Source: Tateyamaria omphalii | GTDB taxonomy: Bacteria; Pseudomonadota; Alphaproteobacteria; Rhodobacterales; Rhodobacteraceae | Assembly: GCF_014651375.1 (NCBI RefSeq) | Contig: NZ_BMWT01000005.1 | Span: forward strand, 327,142-391,141 | Direction of reading: 5' to 3' | Length of the DNA stretch: 64,000 bases | In this document: in pieces, positions 1 through 9,089 of the stretch | How positions within the stretch are numbered: the stretch's first letter is position 1 | How the letters are laid out: the number at the start of each line of letters is the position of its first letter | Position numbers and translations under genes: made by a program | The notes under the pieces: generated by a model | Seen by the model: the letters and a program-made list of their open reading frames with translations, nothing else | Told to the model about the DNA's origin: nothing | Databases searched by the model: none

Positions 1-2
1 GA

Positions 3-512
3 CCAGCAAACGGTGCTAACCCAATATCCATAAAGGCCAAAATTATTTCGGCCAGCACGATGCCCATATCGGACTGCAAGCTGCGCGACGATCTGATGTT
101 TCGCCTTGGCGGCGCGTGTCTTGACCTGCCCAATTTGGATGATCGTGCCGATATTGATGGTCTGGTCGACAAGATCATAAGACTGGCTGGTATTGCAGCG
201 CCAAAGACATTCAAAATCTCGGACGGTGCCCGGTCGCACCTTAGAAACCGCAGCTGGCCCGGCAACATCAGAGAACTGAAGAACACCTTGAGGGTTTCAA
301 TGGCTCTTAGCGACGATGGGTTCATTGATTTGGAACACATTCCTCAACCCGTCACCAAAGCGGCGACAGGTCATGAGGGTCATAACACTGCAGACCTTGA
401 ACGCTGTTTGGATGAATGCGGTTGGAATATATCGCGTGTGGCGCGCCTCCGCGGCGTGGACAGAACAACAATCCACAGACAGATGAAGCGGGCCGGGATC
501 ACGCGCCCTTAA
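3..512 (+). CDS. Sigma-54-dependent activator, C-terminal part (cut by window edge)
   Basis: The frame is open from the left edge, so the N-terminus lies outside the window. The visible part is the end of an AAA+ sigma-54 interaction domain: a KIISAST strand and a LRDDLMFRLGG segment match the usual 'REDLYYRL' region, and WPGNIRELKNTLR is the conserved C-domain motif. The last ~40 residues (ERCLDECGWNISRVARLRGV...) form a Fis-type helix-turn-helix. The protein should activate an RNA polymerase sigma-54 promoter in response to a signal sensed by the missing N-terminus; AcoR-type regulators have this shape. It lies 145 bp upstream of a flavin monooxygenase on the same strand, its likely target. 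Family assignment is firm; the effector is unknown. Confidence 0.85.
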   Translation, partial: PANGANPISIKAKIISASTMPISDCKLRDDLMFRLGGACLDLPNLDDRADIDGLVDKIIRLAGIAAPKTFKISDGARSHLRNRSWPGNIRELKNTLRVSMALSDDGFIDLEHIPQPVTKAATGHEGHNTADLERCLDECGWNISRVARLRGVDRTTIHRQMKRAGITRP

Positions 513-657
513 AGCCACAAGGTGTGGCACTGGTCCGCAATGCAACACAAATCCGCAATCACTTGCGCTGCAATGCGGCGCCCGCCACCTCTTTGGATAG
601 GCCAGCGTCACATTGCCAGTAATGATCGCATCCAATTACGAAAGGGAGGATCAGTTT

Positions 658-2457
658 ATGCTGGATACATCACACGGCGATCAAATGGAGAGCATGCTCA
701 ATCGGTTCGGGAACGCCTTGGAAAATGGGCGAGTTGATGAGGCAGTTTCCATGTTCCAGACAGATTGCTATTGGCGCGACCTGGTCTCATTTACCTGGAA
801 CATCCGCACGATGGAGGGGCAGGACGCGATCCGCGACATGCTGCAAACACAGCTTTCAGCTATCAAACCCACGGGTTGGCAAATTGCGGAGGGCGAGGCG
901 GTCACGGAAGACGGCGGCATCGTCACGGCATGGATCACCTTCGAAACCGGTGTTTCACGTGGCTATGGCCTTGTCCGTGTGAAAGATGGTTTGATCTGGA
1001 CGTTGCTTACGTCGATGACAGAGCTGAAGGGTTACGAAGAGCCGCTTGGCTATGAACGTCCCTTGGGCGCCAAACACGGCGCGGGAAAGGGTCGGAAATC
1101 CTGGCGTGAAGAACGTGACGATGAGATTGCTGAGCTTGGCCATTCTGTCCAGCCTTACACGGTAATCATCGGAGGCGGGCAGGGCGGAATTGCCCTTGGC
1201 GCACGGCTGCGTCAACTGGGTGTGCCCACAATCATCATTGAGAAAAATGACAAGCCTGGAGACAGCTGGCGCAATCGCTACAAGTCGCTCTGCCTGCATG
1301 ATCCGGTCTGGTATGATCACCTGCCTTACCTGCCGTTTCCATCAAACTGGCCCGTTTTCGCGCCCAAGGACAAAATCGGCGATTGGTTGGAGATGTATAC
1401 CAAGATCATGGAGTTGAACTACTGGACCAATACGACAGCAAAATCGGCCAAGTTCGAGGATGAGACCGAGGAATGGACCGTTGTCGTAGAGCGTGATGGC
1501 AAGGATATCACGTTAAGGCCGAAGCAGTTGGTTATGGCCACCGGTATGTCGGGAAAAGCCAATGTGCCGACCTTCCCCGGTATGGAAAAGTTCAAGGGCG
1601 ATCAGCACCATTCGTCAAAGCATCCCGGCCCGGATGCCTACAAGGGCAAGAAGGCCGTTGTTATCGGCTCAAACAACTCGGCCCACGATATCTGCGCTGC
1701 ACTTTGGGAAAACGACGCCGACGTGACGATGGTTCAGCGTTCGACAACGCATATCGTCCGGTCTGATCCACTCATGGAATTCGGCCTCGGGGACCTGTAC
1801 TCGGAGCGCGCCCTCGAAGCGGGTGTGACAACACAGAAGGCAGACATGATCTTTGCCTCTTTGCCCTACAAGATCCTGCATGAGTTCCAAAAACCTGTGT
1901 ATGACAAGATCAAGGAAGTGGACGCAGACTTCTACGACGGGCTTGAGAAGGCTGGTTTCCGACTGGACTGGGGTGCCGATGGATCAGGACTGTTCATGAA
2001 GTACCTGCGTCGCGGTTCAGGCTACTATATCGACGTCGGCGCCAGCCAGTTGATCATCGATGGCAAGATCAAGCTCGCCAATGGTCAGGTGAGCGAAGTG
2101 GTCGAGGATGGTGTGTTGCTCGAGGATGGGACCAAACTTGACGCTGATCTGATCGTTTACGCCACGGGCTACGGCTCGATGAATGGTTGGGTTGCGGATT
2201 TGATTGATCAGGACACCGCGGACAAGGTTGGCAAGTGTTGGGGGCTTGGCTCTGACACACCCAAGGATCCCGGACCTTGGGAAGGTGAGCAGCGCAATAT
2301 GTGGAAGCCGACACAACAGGAAAGCCTGTGGATGCATGGCGGCAATTTGCATCAGTCGCGCCACTATTCGCAATATCTCTCTCTGCAGCTGAAAGCGCGC
2401 TACGAAGGCATCGACACACCCGTTTATAAGCTGCAGGAATCCCATCATCTGGGTTGA
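658..2457 (+). CDS. NTF2-like domain + flavin-containing monooxygenase (NAD(P)/FAD oxidoreductase)
   Basis: The protein is 599 residues. Residues ~10-125 look like an NTF2/SnoaL-like fold (MFQTDCYWRDLVSFTWN, then MEGQDAIRDML). From ~165 on there is a class B flavoprotein monooxygenase: FAD Rossmann motif GGGQGGIALGARL, a second nucleotide-binding motif VVIGSNNSAHDI, and the ATG motif DLIVYATGYG. It is expected to oxygenate a small organic substrate with NAD(P)H and O2; the substrate cannot be read. ATG 658 is chosen over the in-frame upstream start at 613 because AAAGGGAGGA lies at 641-650, seven bases upstream. The gene follows a sigma-54 activator and ends in a hairpin at 2466-2495. Confidence 0.85.
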   Translation: MLDTSHGDQMESMLNRFGNALENGRVDEAVSMFQTDCYWRDLVSFTWNIRTMEGQDAIRDMLQTQLSAIKPTGWQIAEGEAVTEDGGIVTAWITFETGVSRGYGLVRVKDGLIWTLLTSMTELKGYEEPLGYERPLGAKHGAGKGRKSWREERDDEIAELGHSVQPYTVIIGGGQGGIALGARLRQLGVPTIIIEKNDKPGDSWRNRYKSLCLHDPVWYDHLPYLPFPSNWPVFAPKDKIGDWLEMYTKIMELNYWTNTTAKSAKFEDETEEWTVVVERDGKDITLRPKQLVMATGMSGKANVPTFPGMEKFKGDQHHSSKHPGPDAYKGKKAVVIGSNNSAHDICAALWENDADVTMVQRSTTHIVRSDPLMEFGLGDLYSERALEAGVTTQKADMIFASLPYKILHEFQKPVYDKIKEVDADFYDGLEKAGFRLDWGADGSGLFMKYLRRGSGYYIDVGASQLIIDGKIKLANGQVSEVVEDGVLLEDGTKLDADLIVYATGYGSMNGWVADLIDQDTADKVGKCWGLGSDTPKDPGPWEGEQRNMWKPTQQESLWMHGGNLHQSRHYSQYLSLQLKARYEGIDTPVYKLQESHHLG

Positions 2458-2465
2458 TGACGTCT

Positions 2466-2495
2466 TTATCCGGGCGGCATATGTTGCCCGGATAA
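2466..2495 (+). terminator. Hairpin after the monooxygenase gene
   Basis: A perfect 10-bp inverted repeat (TTATCCGGGC / GCCCGGATAA) with a 10-nt loop starts 8 bases after the monooxygenase stop codon. It is followed by TTCATT, so the T-tract is weak. It is probably the end of this transcription unit, in front of the convergent mat operon. Confidence 0.55.
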
Positions 2496-2595
2496 TTCAT
2501 TCGGCAAATTCGGAAGGCTGCTCTGTTGTTAACATGCCGGATTTGAGGTTTTCGATAAGCCGTCGCGCCCACAAGCAAGCTCGGCCAATAGCCTT

Positions 2596-4107
2596 TCAGG
2601 CGAACGTGCCCGCAAACTGTTCTCTCAACGCTTTCTTCTGAACTTTCCCCATCGTGTTTCGGGGAAGTTCCGGTAGCAACACCAACTGTTGTGGCTGTTT
2701 GAAGCGTGCAAGCGACGCCGTCATGTTGGCAGCTATGGCGTCAAGGTCCGGCTCTTGGTCGGGCTTGGCAACGATGACAGCCAGAACACTTTCGCCGAAA
2801 TCAGGGTGAGGCACCCCGATAACGGCACTTTCCAGAACGCCGTCTTGCTCATCCAAAATCAGCTCGATTTCCTTGGGGTAGATATTGTACCCGCCAGAGA
2901 TAATGAGGTCTTTGTTGCGCCCGACGATTGTCACATAGCCGTCCTCGTCAACCATTCCCAAATCGCCGGTGATAAAGAAACCGTCCGTGCGAAGCTCCTC
3001 AGCGGTTTTATCGGGCATCTGCCAATACCCCTGAAAGACATTTGGACCGTGCACCTCTATCTGGCCGATGTCACCGTTCGGGATTGTCTGGCCAGTCTTG
3101 GGGTCGGTGATCTTTACCTCGATCCCGGGCAACGGAAAACCAACCGTCCCGGCGCGGCGCTCACCCTCATAGGGATTTGAGGTGTTCATGTTGGTCTCGG
3201 TCATTCCGTATCTTTCAAGAATACGATGACCCGTTCGTTCTTCGAATTGTATGTGGGTGTCCGCCAAGAGCGGGGCGCTGCCCGACACGAAAAGCCGCAT
3301 GTGGGCGCTCAGCTCTTTAGTGAACCGCTTGTCACCCAGTAGGCGTGTATAGAATGTCGGAACGCCCATCATTGCAGTGGCGCGCGGAAGTTCTGTGATC
3401 ACTTCGTCCAGATCGAACTTTGGCAGAAAAATCATCTGGCCACCGCACAGTAGGGTGATGTTGGTCGCCACGAACAGCCCATGTGTGTGAAAGATGGGCA
3501 ACGCGTGCAACAAGATGTCCTGCGACGTGAAACGCCACTCCTGCCTCAGCACCTGAGCGTTGGACAGCAAGTTACCCTGGCTCAACATTGCCCCTTTTGA
3601 ACGACCAGTCGTACCAGAGGTGTACAGCAGGGCCGCGAGATCACCTTCTGAGCGTGGAACAGTCTCGAAGGATGCGGGGAACGAGACTGCCAGGGACGGA
3701 AAGGAGCCCGCCCCATCAGCATTCAGAGTCTCCAGTTTCGCGTTGCACCGATCTGCTATGGTTGCGAGGGCGTCACGTCTGCTTTCGTCTCCCAAGACCA
3801 GACGCGCGCCGCTGTTCTCAACGAAATATGCCACTTCCGCAGGCGTGTAAGCGGTGTTGAGCGGAAGGAAGACAAGACCTGCCTGCACACACGCTGCATA
3901 CACAGCCAGCGTTTCCGGCGATTTTGCGGTTTGAACGGCGACGCGATCCCCGACAACAAGGCCCATGCTGGTCATGGCGCCTGCATATTGTGCAGCACGG
4001 TCAAGGAACGCTTTGTAGCTTAACGAACGCCCGCCGGGCAGTTGAAGAAACTCCGCATCGCTCGTGCTATGTTGGCCGAACAGTGTGTCGAAAAGTGGGT
4101 TGGGCAT
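2596..4107 (-). CDS. matB: Malonyl-CoA synthetase (malonate-CoA ligase)
   Basis: 503-residue acyl-adenylate-forming enzyme that makes malonyl-CoA from malonate, ATP and CoA. Visible motifs: the AMP-binding loop YTSGTTGRSKGAM, the YGMTET motif, the hinge region GDLGMVDEDGYVTIVGR and the C-terminal catalytic lysine in RNTMGKVQKKAL. Length and the opening (MPNPLFDTLFGQH) fit MatB. It starts 16 bp after malonyl-CoA decarboxylase as the last gene of the TRAP-matA-matB operon, so imported malonate would be activated here and decarboxylated by MatA to acetyl-CoA. Confidence 0.93.
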   Translation of the reverse strand: MPNPLFDTLFGQHSTSDAEFLQLPGGRSLSYKAFLDRAAQYAGAMTSMGLVVGDRVAVQTAKSPETLAVYAACVQAGLVFLPLNTAYTPAEVAYFVENSGARLVLGDESRRDALATIADRCNAKLETLNADGAGSFPSLAVSFPASFETVPRSEGDLAALLYTSGTTGRSKGAMLSQGNLLSNAQVLRQEWRFTSQDILLHALPIFHTHGLFVATNITLLCGGQMIFLPKFDLDEVITELPRATAMMGVPTFYTRLLGDKRFTKELSAHMRLFVSGSAPLLADTHIQFEERTGHRILERYGMTETNMNTSNPYEGERRAGTVGFPLPGIEVKITDPKTGQTIPNGDIGQIEVHGPNVFQGYWQMPDKTAEELRTDGFFITGDLGMVDEDGYVTIVGRNKDLIISGGYNIYPKEIELILDEQDGVLESAVIGVPHPDFGESVLAVIVAKPDQEPDLDAIAANMTASLARFKQPQQLVLLPELPRNTMGKVQKKALREQFAGTFA

Positions 4108-4123
4108 TGGTCTCTTTGACTAT

Positions 4124-5365
4124 CTAGTTCTTTGACGGGTGGCACGCCGCAAGCGCATGCACTTCGGGCGAGGCAGCGACAGCCTTGTCAGTTACGAAAT
4201 GCTCGTGGTTGGCTGTGATGCGTGACAGATCATAGATGTAGTTCACCATTGCACCTCTGGATTGCTGCAAACCCTTTTCGGACAGATCTGCGTCCGCATG
4301 GACCGCATGTATGGACGCTCCATTGCCCAAATGAAACCGCGCAACCGGGTCCACAGGCAATCCATCCGCGCGTTTTGCCTCAAGCAAGTAATGGGCAACA
4401 CTGACCTCAATCGCTGTGCTGCTTTGCAAAAGCGGTTGCGTCTCCTTGTCCAGCCAACGTTTCAGGCCCGGCACGGGCGACAACGTCACGAATGTTTCGA
4501 GGCCAGAAAGGTCCCGCGACAGATCGGCGACCACTTGTTTGATCAGTGAGTTTCCGAAGGAAATTCCAGCGAGGCCGTCCTGACAATTGGAGATGGAATA
4601 AAAAACCGCGGTATCCGCCTCCTCTTCTTCAATCGGATCACGTCCGTCGGCCAGAAGGGTCTGAATGGAACTCGGGATGCCCCGGGTGAGCGCGACTTCG
4701 ACAAAGATCAATGGATCGTCTGGTATGGCGGGATGAAAGAACCCAAAACACCTGCGGTCCGAAGGCTGCAATCGGCGACGCAAATCGTCCCAGCTGTCGA
4801 TCGCGTGGACAGCTTCGTACGCAATGATTTTTTCCAGTATTTCTGCCGGGCTGGACCAATCAATGGGCCGCAGAACCAGAAAGCCGCGGTTGAACCATGA
4901 TGTAAACAAATGCTGAAAATCGACATCAAGCGGTTCGAGCGTTGGCACGTCACGCATCATCCGCAAGAGGTCCTTGCGCATGGATACCAAGTGCTGAGTG
5001 CCCCCGGGCACCTGGTTCAAACGGCGCAACAACTCTTGCCGCTTCGGTTCGCTGGCGCGTACAAATTCACTGTAGCTGCTCTTTGAAGGGGTTTCCTTGT
5101 AGATCTTGAGGCTTTCGACAACATCCACAGGGTCAATTTCCAGGTCGTGCATCATGAACGCAAAGAATGCTTGCCTATGCTGATCGTCGCCGCTGCTATA
5201 TTGCCGAAGAATAAGATGTGCGAGCGTGCTGCCTGACACTTCTCCACGCGCGCCAAGTAGGTCCCGGGACAGTTCTGTTATCGTACGGCCTTGGGCGTCA
5301 GATGAGACAGCACGTGCATAGCGCCGCTCGAAAACTGTGGAGATGAGATCAGCGAAGTAACTCAT
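4124..5365 (-). CDS. matA: Malonyl-CoA decarboxylase
   Basis: 413-residue member of the MCD family, converting malonyl-CoA to acetyl-CoA and CO2. Conserved stretches include CFGFFHPAIPDDPLIFVEVAL (histidine of the acetyl-transferase-like core), SNCQDGLAGISFGNSLIKQV and the C-terminal VARFHLGNGASIHAVH. The N-terminal third is the helical oligomerisation part typical of the family. Its ATG overlaps the stop of the TRAP large permease gene by four bases (ATGA), so translation is coupled. Together with matB it makes the catabolic arm of the malonate operon. Confidence 0.93.
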   Translation of the reverse strand: MSYFADLISTVFERRYARAVSSDAQGRTITELSRDLLGARGEVSGSTLAHLILRQYSSGDDQHRQAFFAFMMHDLEIDPVDVVESLKIYKETPSKSSYSEFVRASEPKRQELLRRLNQVPGGTQHLVSMRKDLLRMMRDVPTLEPLDVDFQHLFTSWFNRGFLVLRPIDWSSPAEILEKIIAYEAVHAIDSWDDLRRRLQPSDRRCFGFFHPAIPDDPLIFVEVALTRGIPSSIQTLLADGRDPIEEEEADTAVFYSISNCQDGLAGISFGNSLIKQVVADLSRDLSGLETFVTLSPVPGLKRWLDKETQPLLQSSTAIEVSVAHYLLEAKRADGLPVDPVARFHLGNGASIHAVHADADLSEKGLQQSRGAMVNYIYDLSRITANHEHFVTDKAVAASPEVHALAACHPSKN

Positions 5366-6678
5366 ATCGCGGTGCCCATGACAGCGTTAGGCAGCCATGT
5401 GGCCAGACCCGGGAAGATACACAACAGGATGATCGCGATCACCATACACGCCACGAAAGGAAGCGATCCCTTGAGGATCGTTTTAAGCGAGATATCAGGT
5501 GCAATGCCGTTGATGACATAGAGGTTCAAGCCAACCGGAGGCGAAATCAGTCCGATTTCCATGTTGATGGTCAACACCACAGCAAACCAGATAGGGTCAA
5601 ACCCCGCCGTTGTTATGATGGGCAGTAGGATGGGGGCCGCCATCAAGATCACGGCAACCGGAGGTAAGAAGAACCCAGCAATCAAAAGGAAAACATTGAC
5701 GGCTCCCATAAGCACCCAGGGGTTCACGTCCAGTGTGCCAATCCATGCCGCAATGGACTGCGTGATGAACAGGCTGGACAACATGTAGGAAAAGACACCT
5801 GCCGCCGCGATGATGAACAGGATCATCACGCTTTCCTTTGTGCTGTCACGCAGCACCAACCACAGGTCCTTGGGGTTCCACAGCTTGTAGATGATCATGG
5901 CGATCATCAGGCACAGAAGCGCTCCGACAGCTGCTGTCTCAGACGGCGTCGCGACACCACCGTACATCGCATACAGCACGCCAATAATGATAAAGATGAA
6001 TGGCAGGACCCGCGGCAGTATTTCGAGCCTTTGCCGCCATGTGTAGTTTGCGTGGGCCAGCAAGGCACGATCCCCGGACCGCCATGTCGAATACAAAGAC
6101 CACACCATAAACAGACCCACCAGCAACAAGCCTGGGATGACACCAGCGAGGAACAGGCGACCGATAGATTGTTCGGTCGCGATGCCGTAGACGATCATGG
6201 TAACCGACGGAGGGATCAGGATACCAAGAGTGCCACCCGCCGCAATCGAGCCCGCTGCAACGCCATCGGGATACCCACGCTTGCGCATCTCGGGAATACC
6301 CATCTTACCAATCGCGGCGCATGTTGCGGGGCTGGATCCGGACATTGCGGCAAACAGGGCACATGCCCCTAGGTTCGAGATCACAAGCCCACCGGGAACG
6401 CGGGTGAGCCACCGTTCAAGCGCTTCGTAGAGGTCGGCCCCCGCCCGGGTTGATGCAATCGATGCGCCCATGATGATGAACATCGGGATCGACAACAGCG
6501 CGAAGTTGTCCAACTTGCCGAACAGGATCTCTGGCATCAATTCCAGCGAACGCACGCCGTCAAAAACCATGATGAAGCCTGTTGAGATAATCAGCAGCCC
6601 CAGTGCCACCGAAACACCTGAGAACAAGACCAGGATCGTGCAAACCGCGACAAGAGCACCAAGCGTGAGCGGGTCCAT
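5362..6678 (-). CDS. TRAP transporter large permease (DctM type), malonate
   Basis: 438-residue, strongly hydrophobic protein with about 12 membrane segments, the DctM ion-coupled permease. Typical features are GASIASTRAGADLYEAL, a Gly-rich loop SGSSPATCAAIGKMGIPEMRKRGY, and GGTLGILIPPSVTMIVYG. The start at 6678 (MDPLTLGAL) is preferred over the longer ORF beginning at 6810 because it overlaps the small-permease stop as TGATG and leaves a normal DctM N-terminus; the 44 extra residues would lie inside dctQ. Substrate malonate is inferred from matA/matB in the same operon (MatM position). Confidence 0.92.
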   Translation of the reverse strand: MDPLTLGALVAVCTILVLFSGVSVALGLLIISTGFIMVFDGVRSLELMPEILFGKLDNFALLSIPMFIIMGASIASTRAGADLYEALERWLTRVPGGLVISNLGACALFAAMSGSSPATCAAIGKMGIPEMRKRGYPDGVAAGSIAAGGTLGILIPPSVTMIVYGIATEQSIGRLFLAGVIPGLLLVGLFMVWSLYSTWRSGDRALLAHANYTWRQRLEILPRVLPFIFIIIGVLYAMYGGVATPSETAAVGALLCLMIAMIIYKLWNPKDLWLVLRDSTKESVMILFIIAAAGVFSYMLSSLFITQSIAAWIGTLDVNPWVLMGAVNVFLLIAGFFLPPVAVILMAAPILLPIITTAGFDPIWFAVVLTINMEIGLISPPVGLNLYVINGIAPDISLKTILKGSLPFVACMVIAIILLCIFPGLATWLPNAVMGTAI

Positions 6679-7229
6679 CACACGTCCTCCAGGCCGAATG
6701 GTTTTTCGATCCCAAGCAGCATGGCGACCATGTCGGCAACCAATTGCAGCAGGAAAAGTGCAAAACCGAATGGCAGCGCCAGATAGGGTATCCACAATCT
6801 GACGCCCCAAACCGTGTCCGAGCGCCAGTTCCGTTCCCAGGTCAGATGCCAGAACTCATAGCTGTACCACAGCATGATCGACACCATGATGATGGACAGG
6901 GATAGGGTGAAAACGGCGAGGGCAAAGCGCAAACGTTTGCTCAACGCCAGTGGCACAAGGTCTACGTTCACGTGCCCACGAAGACGCTGGACGTAGGGCA
7001 GGCCTACCAACGTTGCCCCGATGGCAAGATAGATAACCGCTTCTGTTTGCCAGATGGTCGATCCATTCAAAACAAAACGGATGAAGATCATCTGGCAAGT
7101 AATTGCAACAGCTGAAACAATCATCGCTGCAGAGCACCAACCCGCCAGTGTCGATAGTGCAGCCACAAAGCGCAGAAACGGATTGTTACCCGTGCGCGCT
7201 ATCGCGGCGGAGCTTTGACCCGCCATCAT
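6678..7229 (-). CDS. TRAP transporter small permease (DctQ type), malonate
   Basis: 183 residues with four predicted membrane helices (e.g. AMIVSAVAITCQMIFIRFVL, AVFTLSLSIIMVSIMLWYSY, LALPFGFALFLLQLVADMVAML), the DctQ subunit that pairs with the large permease. AAGGATT lies five bases before ATG 7229. It is separated from the binding-protein gene by a strong hairpin (7258-7279) and coupled to the large permease by a TGATG overlap. Confidence 0.9.
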   Translation of the reverse strand: MMAGQSSAAIARTGNNPFLRFVAALSTLAGWCSAAMIVSAVAITCQMIFIRFVLNGSTIWQTEAVIYLAIGATLVGLPYVQRLRGHVNVDLVPLALSKRLRFALAVFTLSLSIIMVSIMLWYSYEFWHLTWERNWRSDTVWGVRLWIPYLALPFGFALFLLQLVADMVAMLLGIEKPFGLEDV

Positions 7230-7257
7230 GGAATCCTTGGAAAAAGATGTGTTTGTA

Positions 7258-7279
7258 GGGCCGCCAGATCAGGCGGCCC
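7258..7279 (-). other. Intercistronic hairpin between TRAP binding protein and permeases
   Basis: Perfect 8-bp inverted repeat GGGCCGCC / GGCGGCCC with a 6-nt loop, between the dctP stop and the dctQ ribosome binding site. No T-run follows on the minus strand, so it is better read as an RNA 3'-end stabiliser or attenuator that keeps binding-protein mRNA in excess than as a full terminator. Confidence 0.6.
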
Positions 7280-7291
7280 CGTAGAAGGGTA

Positions 7292-8278
7292 TCACTCTAC
7301 GGCCAACGCCATATCCAAAAGCTCTTGGCCGCCTTCGACTTCGGATACGAACTTGGCATAGGATGTTTCCTGTGCCAAAGCGCGCCAAGCCTTGAAGTCT
7401 TCCGGTGACATTTGCGCAATTTCGACGCCTGCGTCGCGGAATACTTGTTCAGATGCCGCGTCTTGTTTCTTAGCCTCTTCGAGATAGAAAGCTTGCGCTT
7501 TCGCCGATGCGTCAAGCAGGGCTTGCTGTTGATCGGACGTCAGCCCGTCGAAGCGCGATTTGTTCATGAGCAAGGGTTGATACATGAACCACAGGGCAAC
7601 ATCGCCCGCAGGCGTATAGCAACTGACCTGTTCGTAGATGCGGTAAGACACAAAAGACGATGACGAAGTGTTTGCCGCCGTCAGTACGCCTGTTTGCATC
7701 GCATTGTAGATTTCCGAAGATGCCATTGAAGCAATGGATGCCCCGGCACCCGCAAGCATTTGCTCAAAGGCCTTCCCCGCAGCGCGCGTTTGCAAGCCTT
7801 CAACGTCTTCCGGCTTCGTGATGCACTTGTCTTTGCCGACGAAGCCACCTGCAAGATAACCATGTACCAAGACCATCACATCATCATCGGCCATCTTCTC
7901 TTCGAGGGCTTCCATGAAAGGTGACGCGCTCAGGCGTGCGGCGTGGTCGTGGTTCTTAACCATGCCAGGCATGAGGGTCAGGTTGTAAGCCGGTTGTTGG
8001 CCGCCTGCATAACTAAGCGGCAGGACGGTCATGTCCAACTGCCCACGGCTAAGCGGGCGATACTGCTCGCGCGGTTTGAACAGCGACTTCGAACCGAAAA
8101 TCTGTATCTCTAGATCAACGCCTGCGGCCGCCACCTCGTCGGCAACCATCTGGGCGACCTGATGGCGCACGTCCTTGTTGGACCATTGGTGTGATAGGCG
8201 AAGCGTTTCTGCACTTGCCGTCGATGCGGCCGCGACACATGTCACAAGTGCGGCAGCCGTCAGTGATTTGAAATTCAT
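7292..8278 (-). CDS. TRAP transporter solute-binding protein (DctP type), malonate
   Basis: 328-residue periplasmic receptor. Signal peptide at the N-terminus: MNFKSLTAAALVTCVAAAS, then TASA before ETLRLSHQW. The mature part has DctP-family patterns (GQLDMTVLPLSYAG, LQTRAAGKAFEQMLAGAGASI, SSEIYNAMQTGVLTAANTS) including the carboxylate-binding arginine region. ATG 8278 has AGGGAGGAT just upstream. It is the first gene of the mat operon, facing the GntR regulator; ligand malonate is inferred from matA/matB. Confidence 0.9.
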   Translation of the reverse strand: MNFKSLTAAALVTCVAAASTASAETLRLSHQWSNKDVRHQVAQMVADEVAAAGVDLEIQIFGSKSLFKPREQYRPLSRGQLDMTVLPLSYAGGQQPAYNLTLMPGMVKNHDHAARLSASPFMEALEEKMADDDVMVLVHGYLAGGFVGKDKCITKPEDVEGLQTRAAGKAFEQMLAGAGASIASMASSEIYNAMQTGVLTAANTSSSSFVSYRIYEQVSCYTPAGDVALWFMYQPLLMNKSRFDGLTSDQQQALLDASAKAQAFYLEEAKKQDAASEQVFRDAGVEIAQMSPEDFKAWRALAQETSYAKFVSEVEGGQELLDMALAVE

Positions 8279-8362
8279 TTTATCCTCCCTAGGCGTGAAT
8301 CAACGTTTGTGCGTTGAAACGGCGACTTCGACGGTTCCACACCGTGCATAACAAGTCAACTT

Positions 8363-8376
8363 TCTTGTATACAATA
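8363..8376. promoter_or_regulatory. MatR-like operator in the mat divergent promoter
   Basis: The palindrome TTGTATACAA (8365-8374), in the context TCTTGTATACAATA, lies between the divergent dctP and gntR genes. The rhizobial malonate regulator MatR, a GntR/FCD protein, is described as binding a TCTTGTATACACGA-like site, and the core matches. It is therefore the probable binding site of the regulator encoded at 8420. Confidence 0.7.
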
Positions 8377-8419
8377 TTAAGGTGTTTGCATTTGAGGGGG
8401 CAAATGGTACATCTTTTTC

Positions 8420-9067
8420 ATGGATATTAGGCGCGCCGATCAGATTGCAGCATCCCTTGAGCAACTTGTTTTCTCGGGGGAATTTCGCGACGGCGAGCGA
8501 CTGGACGAGTTGCGTTTGGCGGAACAGTTCCACGTGTCACGAACACCCATTCGCGAAGCGTTGCAGGTCTTGGTGACGTCTGGATTAGCTGAACAGGTGC
8601 CGCGTCGGGGGGTGTTTATACGACAACCTGGCCCGGTTGAGCTGATGGAAATGTTTGAAACGATGGCTGAAATCGAAGCAGTCTGTGGCCGCCTTGCTGC
8701 CATGCGGATTACTGATGAAGATCTAGAGGCACTGACAGCAGCAAACGACCGCTGTTTACAAGCGGCTCGAGAGTCCGATCCCGACGGCTATTATGCCGAG
8801 AACGAGATGTTTCATCAGATTATCTATCGTGCTGCAGCCAACAGCTTCCTCGAAAAACAAGCACTTCATCTGCAAAACCGTCTCAAGGCGTATCGTCGCA
8901 TTCAACTAAGGTTCCGGGGCAGGCTTGACCAATCGATGAGCGAACACTCCAAGATCCTGCACGCCCTCAAAGAGGGAAATGCAGAAAAAGCTGCATCCGT
9001 ACTACGCAGTCACGTGGCAATCCAAGGCGAGAAATTTCATCAACTTGTCGCAAGTCTGAAACGCTGA
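8420..9067 (+). CDS. matR: GntR-family (FCD) regulator of malonate utilisation
   Basis: 215 residues. Residues ~5-70 are a GntR winged helix (DQIAASLEQLVFSGEF, LRLAEQFHVSRTPIREALQVL, RRGVFIRQ). The rest is an all-helical FCD ligand domain with the metal-site histidines in NEMFHQIIYRA, SEHSKIL and LRSHV. It faces the mat operon with a TTGTATACAA operator between, so regulation of malonate genes with malonate or malonyl-CoA as effector is the natural reading. The start codon is the first ATG of the domain; upstream ribosome binding sequence is poor. Confidence 0.85.
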   Translation: MDIRRADQIAASLEQLVFSGEFRDGERLDELRLAEQFHVSRTPIREALQVLVTSGLAEQVPRRGVFIRQPGPVELMEMFETMAEIEAVCGRLAAMRITDEDLEALTAANDRCLQAARESDPDGYYAENEMFHQIIYRAAANSFLEKQALHLQNRLKAYRRIQLRFRGRLDQSMSEHSKILHALKEGNAEKAASVLRSHVAIQGEKFHQLVASLKR

Positions 9068-9089
9068 AGCTATCCGTTGCTCGCGAATG

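Noticed and set aside
525..540. Sigma-54 promoter before the monooxygenase (TGGCAC at 525-530)
   Set aside because: The -24-like TGGCAC is followed by a GC eleven, not twelve, bases from GG, and TTGC is missing; not a convincing -24/-12 element.
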